Origin: Paenibacillus sedimenti
GTDB lineage: Bacteria > Bacillota > Bacilli > Paenibacillales > NBRC-103111
Assembly: GCF_014534655.1 (NCBI RefSeq)
Contig: NZ_JACVVD010000005.1
Span: forward strand, 310,001 to 374,000
Direction: 5' to 3'
DNA length: 64,000 nt
The stretch's first letter is position 1; each line of letters begins with the position of its first letter. The notes under the pieces were generated by a model. The model was not told the DNA's origin, ran no database searches, and saw only the letters and a program-made list of their open reading frames with translations. A program made the translations under genes and the position numbers. Shown here piece by piece: positions 54,241 to 63,244 of the stretch.

Positions 54241-54335
54241 ATCCCCCTACAAAAGTAGGAGGGAAGGCAATTTGATGGTTCAAGGAAACCCTTGTCCCAT
54301 CTGCCTCGGCGAATGCCGAGAGGCTATTAATACTT
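54241..54335 (+). other. Structured leader before the second lyase, unassigned
   Basis: Three hairpins follow each other: CCCCCTAC-aaaa-GTAGGaGGG (54244-54265), GATGG...CCATC enclosing AAGG-aaa-CCTT, and GCCTC/GAGGC around CGGC-gaat-GCCG. The last ends shortly before the AAGGAGG site. On the minus strand the first hairpin is followed by TTTTTTATTTTT and looks like a terminator. I could not match the whole to a known riboswitch. Confidence 0.4.
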
Positions 54336-54352
54336 TAAGGAGGTAGGAACTT

Positions 54353-57223
54353 ATGGTTAGAAAGTTAATACCATTATTATTATCCCTATTTGTTGTGATG
54401 GGGAGCTTGCAATTTGGTAATGTAGTAAAAGCTGAACAGAATGGTTCCGATGTGAGTGAAGTTGTAAAACTTATTATTGTGGAAAAAAGTGGATTTGTTC
54501 ATCCGGGAATCAGTGTCGATCCAGAAAAGTTAGAGAATACAAGACAAGAATTGATGAAAGGGAACAACCCTTGGATAAGCTATTATAATGCAATGAAACA
54601 AACCAAGTATGCTTCTTTAAAGTTCGAATCAGCAAACTTAAAAGCCGGAACGATCGATACACCAAAAGATTCGACATTTAAGAAGTCATCTGCGAATGTA
54701 AATTTAAGCAGTGATGGATTTAGGGCATATACGCAGGCAGTGCTTTATTATTTAACAGGTGACAGCCAGTATCGATATAATGCCATAAGGCTTGTCCGGA
54801 TATGGGAAAATATGAACCCTAATGAATTTCAGTATTTTGCTGATTCTCATATTCATGTAGGGACACCATTTTACTATATGGTCAGTGCTGCGGAACTATT
54901 ACGATACACTACTGTGGTGGATGAAGAGTACAATGATGAACAAAACGGAATTATGAACTATAACTTGACATGGACAGAAGAAGATACAAATAAACTTACT
55001 AAAAATCTTATAGATCCCGTAATCAGCACCTTCTTGTATTCCAATTACAGGTATATGAATCAGCACCTTTACCCGGTGATTGGAGCTATGGCCGGTTATA
55101 TTTTTAAAGATGATAAGGCCCGATATGAAGAGGCGGTCGAATGGGCCATGGTCAATTCCACCACTGAAAAACCGGATATTAACGGCGCCTTGAAAAATCA
55201 ATTCCATTTAATAGAGGCAAACGATCCGAGAAACCCTACTGGCGTATCATATATACAGCATTTGGAAATGGGTCGGGACCAAGCTCATGGTACTGGAGAC
55301 GTTATCGATCTTACTGGGATAGCACGTATTCTGAACCAACAAAAAACAAAGATAGATCCTGTAAATGGTACCGTCTCAACAGCAGTATATGCCCAGACCC
55401 CATATGCTTTTCTCAATCAGCGTATTTTAGAAGGAGCTGAGAAACTTTATAGCTATATGGGAGGGTATACAATCCCCTGGACTGACCTGGGATATCCGGA
55501 TTTCGTAAAAGTTTCAGAAGCATATCGCGGTCGTACAGGTTTATTTTTTAATATGAGCGAGCTTTACGATGCTTACAGATATATGGAGGGGATGACAAAA
55601 GAAGAGTTAGAAAAAAAGGCTCCTCAACTATCATTTAGGGCTAAACATTTAACTTCTCCTAATTTTTATAATGGATCGAAGTTAACTAATTTTTGGGGAA
55701 GTTTTAGTGATAATAAAATGACGGAAATAGGATGCGAGTATTGGTTGTCCATTCCAAGCGAGCGTAGTTTAGACAAGGAGATCGCTATTCCAGCGCAGGC
55801 TCAAGATAGTTCTGTTTCATTTGTTGAAAGAGGGGCTATTTTAGATAAATCCTTAGCTTCAGTTAAAAAGGAAGAAGAAACAACTTATATTCGTTTAAAA
55901 TCTGCAAAAAATCAAGAACAGATTAAAGAAACGGATTATGACTCTCAATATCCGAAGGATATAAAAACAATACGTGGAGGAAATCAGATTGCTTTGCCTT
56001 CATTAATAAAGATCAATAAACCTGAAAGTGAATTTCTTTCTTTGAGGATTCGTTCAACGGGGACTGCCAACTTATTAATTAGCAGCAATAATTATTATGG
56101 CGAAGCATTTCAGGAAGTAACTATCCCCAATACACATGGGGAGTGGAAATATATAGTATATAACACTAATGGAAAAAAACAAATTTCTAGGACTGCTAGA
56201 CAATTGGCAAACTTAGATTTTTATTCGGTAATTTCTGATACTGATATTCAAGTAGACTTCGATCGTTTGCAATACATAAATGCAGATGGTGGATTGAAAA
56301 CGAATGTACCAACCTTTAAAGGGAATCTGAGACAGGTGCAATATCTTCTCAAAAAAGTTCCATATGAACAGAAAATTGAGTTGGATAATGCCGATAACGT
56401 AACATTTAGTTTGGTGAACGCTCCAAAAGGAATGACGATTGACAGCGATGGAACGATCAAATGGACACCTGATAAAAAGACAGACGAACCCGTTTTAGTT
56501 ACGGTAGTCGCTGATAATGGCGTGGTTGTTAATACAGCTCAATTAAACTTTGTTGTTTCCAATAATCACCATCAAGCATATGAAGCTGTTTTATCAACTT
56601 ATAATCAGAATCAAGTCTATACACAAAAAATATTTCTGGAATTTTCGAAACACAAAGAAGAAGTTGAAACATTGCTTAAGGGAAGTACAGAAGATCGTAT
56701 ATTCTTAACAACTTTAAATGAAATGGTGACAAGCATCAATGCGTTGGAACTGCTGAATCCGAAATTGGCAGATGGAACCTTTAATTATTATGCCTATGAC
56801 TCTATTATTCCGTCTGTAACAACCATGAATAAGGATAACATAAAAGGACTAGTAGATAACGATACGGCAACATTCAGCGGTGATTTAAGAGCACCAAGCA
56901 TTTTTGATTTTGGACCAGAGTATAAAATCTCAGCGAAAGCTTTTTCTTTCCAAGCTAGAAGAGGTTTACCTAACCGCTCTGAAGGAATGAATGTATATGG
57001 ATCCAATGATGGAGTGAATTGGATTTTACTAACGGAGACTGTTACGACAAATACAGAAGCAATGGAGACCATCCGTGTAAAAGAATCTTTAGTTAACGAA
57101 TCATTTAGATATTTGAAATTCCAAGTGGATTATCCCGGTATTCCTACGGATCCTGCATATCCTGGTATCTCATCTTTCGCGGAACTTAGGATAGATGGAA
57201 CCAGAAATGAAGTGAACGAATAA
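54353..57223 (+). CDS. Secreted alginate-lyase-family protein with Ig-like and F5/8C domains
   Basis: 956 residues. A signal peptide (LIPLLLSLFVVMGSLQFGNV) ends near VKAEQ. The lyase domain (about 50-430) holds Asn236-Gln-His238 in YMNQHLYPVIGAMAG and HLEMGRDQAHGTGD. A beta-rich region (about 460-640), a putative Ig-like domain (about 660-740, with ITFSL-type SLVNAPKGMTIDSDGTIKWT), a helical linker and a discoidin-like F5/8C domain (about 815-950, DFGPEYKISAKAFSF) follow. It is a multidomain extracellular polysaccharide lyase. It lies inside the 91-bp repeat pair and is the AT-richest of the three lyases. Confidence 0.86.
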   Translation: MVRKLIPLLLSLFVVMGSLQFGNVVKAEQNGSDVSEVVKLIIVEKSGFVHPGISVDPEKLENTRQELMKGNNPWISYYNAMKQTKYASLKFESANLKAGTIDTPKDSTFKKSSANVNLSSDGFRAYTQAVLYYLTGDSQYRYNAIRLVRIWENMNPNEFQYFADSHIHVGTPFYYMVSAAELLRYTTVVDEEYNDEQNGIMNYNLTWTEEDTNKLTKNLIDPVISTFLYSNYRYMNQHLYPVIGAMAGYIFKDDKARYEEAVEWAMVNSTTEKPDINGALKNQFHLIEANDPRNPTGVSYIQHLEMGRDQAHGTGDVIDLTGIARILNQQKTKIDPVNGTVSTAVYAQTPYAFLNQRILEGAEKLYSYMGGYTIPWTDLGYPDFVKVSEAYRGRTGLFFNMSELYDAYRYMEGMTKEELEKKAPQLSFRAKHLTSPNFYNGSKLTNFWGSFSDNKMTEIGCEYWLSIPSERSLDKEIAIPAQAQDSSVSFVERGAILDKSLASVKKEEETTYIRLKSAKNQEQIKETDYDSQYPKDIKTIRGGNQIALPSLIKINKPESEFLSLRIRSTGTANLLISSNNYYGEAFQEVTIPNTHGEWKYIVYNTNGKKQISRTARQLANLDFYSVISDTDIQVDFDRLQYINADGGLKTNVPTFKGNLRQVQYLLKKVPYEQKIELDNADNVTFSLVNAPKGMTIDSDGTIKWTPDKKTDEPVLVTVVADNGVVVNTAQLNFVVSNNHHQAYEAVLSTYNQNQVYTQKIFLEFSKHKEEVETLLKGSTEDRIFLTTLNEMVTSINALELLNPKLADGTFNYYAYDSIIPSVTTMNKDNIKGLVDNDTATFSGDLRAPSIFDFGPEYKISAKAFSFQARRGLPNRSEGMNVYGSNDGVNWILLTETVTTNTEAMETIRVKESLVNESFRYLKFQVDYPGIPTDPAYPGISSFAELRIDGTRNEVNE

Positions 57224-57241
57224 AGCGATCGTTATCGTTTA

Positions 57242-57332
57242 CTCCGTAAGGGGAAGAAGCAAAGAGAGTCTTGGCCCCCCCGGTTAACATTAATCTGTCT
57301 GTCATTTCCCCAATATGGCATATTGAATATGT
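57242..57332. repeat. 91-bp direct repeat, copy 2
   Basis: Identical to 53789-53879. It starts 18 bases after the stop of the second lyase and ends 54 bases before the start of the third. The left flank shares only the repeat itself with copy 1. Confidence 0.95.
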
Positions 57333-57386
57333 TACATGGGAGTGTAAGAGGCAGAGTGTTCTAAAATAAGTTTGGAGGTATTTATC

Positions 57387-60300
57387 TTGAAACGATTTTT
57401 TTACAAAAGGTATCTTTCTTTGATTTTAGCAGCCGTGCTTCTTGTTGGAACGCTTCCAATGAACATGGCCATGGTCTCGGCTTCGGATGAGGCAGGAACG
57501 ATCGAGTCCTATACATCTAGCATTCCGACACCCCAGGGAAGCTCTGTTATTAATCCGAACTATGACCGCCAATGGGATAACTATGAAGTAAACGGTTCGA
57601 CCGGTCTTGCTCATCCTGGTATTCTCCATTCCAGAACGGATCTGAATACGATCCGTGACATGGTATGGCTGGGCAAGGAGCCATGGGCGTCAGCCTTCGA
57701 GAAATTCCGTAAAACTCCGGAATCAGCCAAGGATATTGTCGTCTATGGATTCGGTGGGGATCAGAAGGAATTTTCCTACCCCAAGATATCCGACAGCAAC
57801 GGGGATAAGCAGCTGCGTCAAGATGCCACAACTGCCTATCAGCAAGCGCTTATGTGGTATATTACTGGTGACCAAGCTTATTTGAATAATGCCAAAAAAG
57901 TATTGGATGCCTGGGGGAACGGCCTGCAGCAATTCTTCGACACGACGGAGCCCGCCAACTGGGATTCGGAAGCCCTGATTTGGGGCGCGTCCAGTGTTCT
58001 CTCATCCGGCGTGGCCGGTCTCAAAATGGCTGCAGCAGCAGAAATACTTCTCTACACCCCAAGCTCGGGATTCTGCCGTGATGCAGAGGGGAATATCGAT
58101 CCTGCGAAGAAGGGGATTTATGATCGATTCTTCCGTCTGATTTGGCAGGAGTCCAATAAATGGTATGGTTTCTTCAATCAAGCTGCAGTTGGGAATATGG
58201 GCTATATGGCTATTTCCATCTTCCTTGACGATATCAACGGATATAATGAAGCTGTGGAGCGGTTTGCTGTTAATAAAAAAGCAGTAGACTCTGCAAACGC
58301 TAACCCGACCGCCAACAGTACCAATTTCTCCGTCTCCGCCATGATATTGGATAATGGACAAGTTGTGGAAATGGGACGTGACCAGCCGCATGCCGGCGGT
58401 GACGTAGGGGCGCTGGGAATGGCAGCCCAAATGATCTACACGCAAGGAACCATGCTGGATCCGGTAACCGGAGTTCCGGTAGCTGCCGGAGGCGTAGACC
58501 CCTACGAGTTCCAGAACCAAAAGCTGTTGAAAATGATCTCCTATTTCTCGAAATACAATTTGGGCTACGATGTGGATTTTCTCCCTAATGTGAACGGTTT
58601 GGGACAAAAAACAGAGTGGGCAACCGTAAGTACGGCAGGCAGAGGAGCCGGTGGTCCGATAATAGCCTCGATCTACAATCACTATAAACATGTGAAGGGA
58701 TATTCTGGTTCGCCTTTCGATGAACTGTATAAGTACCCTGAAGGGATCATGGGGCTGGATTACCCGGAAGGGCAATCCATTGATATGCCTGGATTCGGGC
58801 AACTGCTGTTTACTCCTGCCCATGCTGCACTTGGCGATGCCCCCAAGGGACCTCCGCAGCCACTGGCAGAAAAGGAAGATCCGAATCCCCTGTTTAACAG
58901 ACATCCGGCAATTCCTTTTGACAGCAACAATAAAATCCCATATAAGAACGGTTACGTGAAACCGGGGATCGCAAGTTATCTGGACGAGACCGGATATATT
59001 CAATATACCGCGGAAGGGACGATGAACGGCAACTGGATCGGCTATGAGAATTTCGATTTTGGTTCGATTCCAGTGGACACCCTGGCTTTTAATTATGGCT
59101 TGAATTCCGGGATAGGCGCGACAGTTGCTATGTATGTGACCGAAGCGGATGTCAAGCTGACCGACGATTCTATGGCGCTCATGCAGCCAACTGCGATGTT
59201 CCAGGTGCCTAATACAGGCTGGTGGGCTACACAGCACACGCATGTACAGAAGCTGAATGGACTGGGCGGTACACTAACCGGAAGGAAAAACTTGTATTTC
59301 AAGTTAAGCGGGTCCGGCAATGCATATAACTTTGCCCCGCAGCCCTATTGGTTTCAGTTCTCCAATGGATTCGCCAAAGCTGACAACCTTGCTGTTGATG
59401 CTCCTTTCACCAGCACTACAGCCTACGCGAAGAATACAGCAGATAACAACATCACCTTGACGGATGGAGGCTATATCGGTTACCGCAATATGAATTTTGA
59501 CAGCGGAACCGTTCAATTCGAGCTGAATCATAAGGCGGCCGGAAGCGGCATATTGGAGATGAGGCTTGGCGGTCCTGAAGGTGAGCTCATTAAATCCTAC
59601 GGGATCTCCGATTCCGGAGGTGTTGCTGTAGTTACCAGCTTCGCCCATGCAGAAGCTGAGATACTGTACGGAAGCAACGCGGGTAATAACAATCTCTATT
59701 ATGTGTACAAGGGTACAGGCTCCTTGACCATAAACAGCTTCAAATATGTGACGCCTTCTGTGGTGCCGATTGTTACCGGGAAAACCGAAGGTGGAGCCTA
59801 TTATACGGATATGTTCGACAATGCCGAGAGGGTCGGCGACAATGTGGTATTGCAAGGCGACGATTCTGCCGTCGTATATCGCGCTGTTGATTTGGGCACC
59901 AGAGGGAATGACCGGGTGTTCATGAGCTTGAAAGTAAAAAGCGATGAACCTGTCGATATTACGGCTACCAACGTTGGTCAAGCGGTTGCGGGTGCACCAG
60001 CTCAGGTGGCAGTATTTCATGTACCAGATACCCAGGGCAAGTTCGTAGCCTTGGCTTATGATCTGACCTATACGGCTTATGCAACTCGTACCGGGTCCAT
60101 GATGATGAAGCTGGAAACGAGCGGTGGCACGGCTGGCGGCAATATTGAAGTGGATTATATCAGTTTCAATAATAATGACATCGAGTTTTTGGACCTCATT
60201 CATGATGTGAACATTGCATCCAATCATTCCGGCGATCCTCTGATTGCCACAGTTGGAGATACAGTCACGTTATCCTTTACAGCCAGTGAAGTGTTGGAGA

Positions 60301-63098
60301 ACGTCAAGGTTACACTGAACAATGCTTCAGCAGTCGTCAACACTACGGATAACCTGCATTATACGGCAAGTTTTATGTTAGGTGATTTCTATACGTCTGG
60401 AAAAGTTTCCTTCCGGATTGATTATGAGAAGTTAGGTCAATACGGGCAAAGGGTAACCAACACAACGGATGGCTCGGCGGTAACCATTGTCCAGGAGGCA
60501 GGACTTCTTACAGATGTATTCAAGACGCTGTCCTTGATTGATTCCACACCAGGACGATCTTTGGCAGATACCAAAACACAAGCCGGATATCTATTGGATA
60601 ATACGAACTCTTTTTCAGACTTCCGGGCTGCCAACAATAGCGGCAGTGGTTCCTGGGTGGCCTTTGATCTCGGGGCAGAACAGAAGGTGCTGTTAAGCAA
60701 AGTCAAGATCCTCGCAAGATCGGACCAAACCGGCCGTGCTGCCGGCGTTGTAATCCAAGGAACGAACCATATCGGTGATGAACCATGGGTAACATTGACT
60801 ACGGCAGGCGCTAATACCGCCAACTGGCAGACGCTCTCGGTTCTCGCAGCCCAAAGTCAGAAGTACTATCGCTACATCCGGGTTTATAATGCAGGCAATT
60901 GGTTTGGCAATCTGTCTGAGGTGAAGTTTTTAGGGACTGTCCAGCAAACGGATTTCGTCCCCTTGGACAGCGTGTCGATTCAATCGGATAATCCGGAGAA
61001 TTCTGCCGTTGCGCTTACCGGAAATACGGTTACCTTGACCTTTGCGGCAAGTAAAGCGCTTGAGAATGTAAGTGTCAAACTTGGCGATCAAACGGTAGCG
61101 GCCACTACAACGGATCAACGCCATTGGATTGCACAATTTACGGTAGGTACGACATATAAGACAGGGAATGTGGGGCTCCTCATCATGGCGGATAATGGTC
61201 CGGCTGTAATGGGCACTACGGACGGTACATCGGTGCTGGTCATAGATCCGCTTCAATCTGCATTGGCAGCTGCGGATGCTGTGATAGCAAGTAACTACAC
61301 GCGTCTGAGCTATTATCACTTCAAGCAACAAGTCGATCAGGTTAAGGCAGCCATGCAGACTCAAGGATATTCTGCGACGGCGCTTGCAAAGAAGATGTAT
61401 GATGCTAAATCGCTGCTTGTTCGCAACCCGCTGCCCCTATCCCTCTACTCGTTTGAAGAGAATGCAGCAAGCTCCATCGGATCATCGAATGGAACGGTAA
61501 CCGGAACACCTGCTTACGGGGATGGTAAAAGCGGGAAAGCAATCAGTCTGAACGGCAGCAATACCTATGTCACCCTGCCATCGGATCATCCCTTGGCAAC
61601 CAGTGATGAAATCACGATCTCAACCTGGGTTTATTGGAAAGGTTCCACAAATTGGCAGCGGATCTTCGACTTCGGTACTGGTACGTCTAGATATATGTTC
61701 TTGACTCCGAAGTCGGGGAGCAATACGCTCCGGTTTGCCATCAAAAACGGAGGAAGCGAACAAAACATTGAAACCACGTCGCTGCCTTTAAATGAATGGG
61801 TGCATGTGGCGGTAACACTGGGGGGCGGCACGGCGAAGCTGTACGTCAACGGTGTGGAGAAAAAAACGGGTACTTTCACAATCAAGATGAGTGATTTCAA
61901 ACCGACGCTCAACTACATAGGCAAAGCCATGTTTAACGATCCGTTGTTTAACGGGATGGTGGATGAATTCCGAATTTACAATTATGCTTTGAGTGCGATT
62001 GAGATTGGAACTGTATATAGCAGTACAGCATCTCTTATGGACAGAACCCTGCTGAATTATGCGCTGAATGAAGCAGCGGCACTTGACAAGGCGCTTTATA
62101 ACGAAACGAGCTGGCAAGCTCTTGAGACAGCGGTCACAAACGCAAAAGCCTTGGCTGCAGATGCGGCTCAAGATGCCATTGACGCAGCGACTGCACAGCT
62201 TCTGAACAAGCTTGAGGCACTGAACTCGGCTCCGGTCTTCACACCGATCCCGGCCAAGACGGTAGAAGCAGGCACCAGCGTTACCTTCTCCGTAGTTGCG
62301 GTAGATAAGGATGCAGATGCTTTAACCTACAGCTCATCCAATTTGCCTCTCGGAGCTTCCTTCAATACGCAAACCGGTCAATTTGCTTGGACGCCGAATA
62401 TGCCCGGCAACTATGGTGTGACGTTTGCCGTGTACGATGCAAGAGGAGCAACAGCGGCCATGACGGTCGACATCCAGGTGGTTGACACGATCGCGCCGAC
62501 AACGATTGATGACGCCCCGCAAAACTGGGTCAATCATGATGTTGCGGTGAATCTGACCGCAAGCGACAGCGGTTCCGGCGTAGCGGCGACTTATTATACC
62601 TTGGATGGCGGTGTTCAGCAGACAGGAACGACTGTTAACATCACGGAGGAAGGCATTCATTCACTCGTCTATTGGAGTGTGGATCATGCCGGCAACGTGG
62701 AAACGGTGCACACGGTACCGATCCATATCGATAAATCGGCGCCGACTCTGAATGTCGTGCCCGATAAGACGGAGCTTTGGCCGCCGAATCATATGCTTGT
62801 TTCGGTTACTGCGGGAGTTTACGGAAGTGATAACATCTCAGGAATCGATTCGATCGTACTGATCTCGATTACGAGTAACGAACCGGATCAAGGGACGGAA
62901 TCTGAAGATCAACCGAACGATATTCAAAATGCCGAGTACGGTACTCTGGATCAATCCTTCAGTTTACGTGCTGAAAGATCAGATAAGGGAACAGGTCGTA
63001 TCTATCTCATAACCTACACGGCAACCGACAAAGCGGGCAACAAAACGGTTACAACGGTTACTCTCACCGTACCACATGATCGGTCGGATAAAAAGTAA
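57387..63098 (+). CDS. Giant secreted alginate-lyase-family protein with many binding modules
   Basis: 1903 residues from a TTG at 57387, eight bases after TTTGGAGG. Signal peptide (LSLILAAVLLVGTLPMNMAM) then lyase domain (about 70-450) with VVEMGRDQPHAGGD at about 329, but FFNQAAVGNMG where its paralogues have Asn-Gln-His. Then three CBM6-like beta domains (about 520-930), Ig-like (940-1038), F5/8C (1045-1183), Ig-like (1192-1285), a helical segment, LamG/concanavalin-like (1350-1548), a FIVAR-like helical segment (1551-1613), a cadherin-like domain (1615-1702) and OmpL47-type domains to the end. No cell-wall anchor motif is seen. It probably binds and perhaps cuts polysaccharide outside the cell. 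Confidence 0.87.
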   Translation: MKRFFYKRYLSLILAAVLLVGTLPMNMAMVSASDEAGTIESYTSSIPTPQGSSVINPNYDRQWDNYEVNGSTGLAHPGILHSRTDLNTIRDMVWLGKEPWASAFEKFRKTPESAKDIVVYGFGGDQKEFSYPKISDSNGDKQLRQDATTAYQQALMWYITGDQAYLNNAKKVLDAWGNGLQQFFDTTEPANWDSEALIWGASSVLSSGVAGLKMAAAAEILLYTPSSGFCRDAEGNIDPAKKGIYDRFFRLIWQESNKWYGFFNQAAVGNMGYMAISIFLDDINGYNEAVERFAVNKKAVDSANANPTANSTNFSVSAMILDNGQVVEMGRDQPHAGGDVGALGMAAQMIYTQGTMLDPVTGVPVAAGGVDPYEFQNQKLLKMISYFSKYNLGYDVDFLPNVNGLGQKTEWATVSTAGRGAGGPIIASIYNHYKHVKGYSGSPFDELYKYPEGIMGLDYPEGQSIDMPGFGQLLFTPAHAALGDAPKGPPQPLAEKEDPNPLFNRHPAIPFDSNNKIPYKNGYVKPGIASYLDETGYIQYTAEGTMNGNWIGYENFDFGSIPVDTLAFNYGLNSGIGATVAMYVTEADVKLTDDSMALMQPTAMFQVPNTGWWATQHTHVQKLNGLGGTLTGRKNLYFKLSGSGNAYNFAPQPYWFQFSNGFAKADNLAVDAPFTSTTAYAKNTADNNITLTDGGYIGYRNMNFDSGTVQFELNHKAAGSGILEMRLGGPEGELIKSYGISDSGGVAVVTSFAHAEAEILYGSNAGNNNLYYVYKGTGSLTINSFKYVTPSVVPIVTGKTEGGAYYTDMFDNAERVGDNVVLQGDDSAVVYRAVDLGTRGNDRVFMSLKVKSDEPVDITATNVGQAVAGAPAQVAVFHVPDTQGKFVALAYDLTYTAYATRTGSMMMKLETSGGTAGGNIEVDYISFNNNDIEFLDLIHDVNIASNHSGDPLIATVGDTVTLSFTASEVLENVKVTLNNASAVVNTTDNLHYTASFMLGDFYTSGKVSFRIDYEKLGQYGQRVTNTTDGSAVTIVQEAGLLTDVFKTLSLIDSTPGRSLADTKTQAGYLLDNTNSFSDFRAANNSGSGSWVAFDLGAEQKVLLSKVKILARSDQTGRAAGVVIQGTNHIGDEPWVTLTTAGANTANWQTLSVLAAQSQKYYRYIRVYNAGNWFGNLSEVKFLGTVQQTDFVPLDSVSIQSDNPENSAVALTGNTVTLTFAASKALENVSVKLGDQTVAATTTDQRHWIAQFTVGTTYKTGNVGLLIMADNGPAVMGTTDGTSVLVIDPLQSALAAADAVIASNYTRLSYYHFKQQVDQVKAAMQTQGYSATALAKKMYDAKSLLVRNPLPLSLYSFEENAASSIGSSNGTVTGTPAYGDGKSGKAISLNGSNTYVTLPSDHPLATSDEITISTWVYWKGSTNWQRIFDFGTGTSRYMFLTPKSGSNTLRFAIKNGGSEQNIETTSLPLNEWVHVAVTLGGGTAKLYVNGVEKKTGTFTIKMSDFKPTLNYIGKAMFNDPLFNGMVDEFRIYNYALSAIEIGTVYSSTASLMDRTLLNYALNEAAALDKALYNETSWQALETAVTNAKALAADAAQDAIDAATAQLLNKLEALNSAPVFTPIPAKTVEAGTSVTFSVVAVDKDADALTYSSSNLPLGASFNTQTGQFAWTPNMPGNYGVTFAVYDARGATAAMTVDIQVVDTIAPTTIDDAPQNWVNHDVAVNLTASDSGSGVAATYYTLDGGVQQTGTTVNITEEGIHSLVYWSVDHAGNVETVHTVPIHIDKSAPTLNVVPDKTELWPPNHMLVSVTAGVYGSDNISGIDSIVLISITSNEPDQGTESEDQPNDIQNAEYGTLDQSFSLRAERSDKGTGRIYLITYTATDKAGNKTVTTVTLTVPHDRSDKK

Positions 63099-63138
63099 AA
63101 GAACCTTCTTAGGTTGCATCTAGTGAAGAAAAGATCGA

Positions 63139-63168
63139 AAGCCCCCAATCGGTATAACTTGGGGGCTT
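63139..63168 (+). terminator. Terminator between the giant lyase and GH51 genes
   Basis: AAGCCCCCAA pairs with TTGGGGGCTT, followed by CTTTC. It lies between the convergent genes ending at 63098 and 63245. Confidence 0.85.
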
Positions 63169-63244
63169 CTTTCATTCAAGAGAAGAGAATAAAACAGTGG
63201 AGTCAGCTATCCTCAGGCTTAAATTAGCTAAGGACAGCCGCTTT

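Noticed and set aside
54241-54335. c-di-GMP riboswitch
   Set aside because: The GGAAACCC segment looked suggestive, but the class I GGGACGCAAAGCC and class II signatures are absent.
58002-59243. A 413-codon open frame on the minus strand
   Set aside because: It is the mirror of the giant lyase gene. The translation has no family features and no ribosome site, and the sense frame is clearly coding.
59304-60227. A 307-codon open frame on the minus strand
   Set aside because: Antisense to the binding-module part of the giant lyase; no recognisable protein and no start signal.
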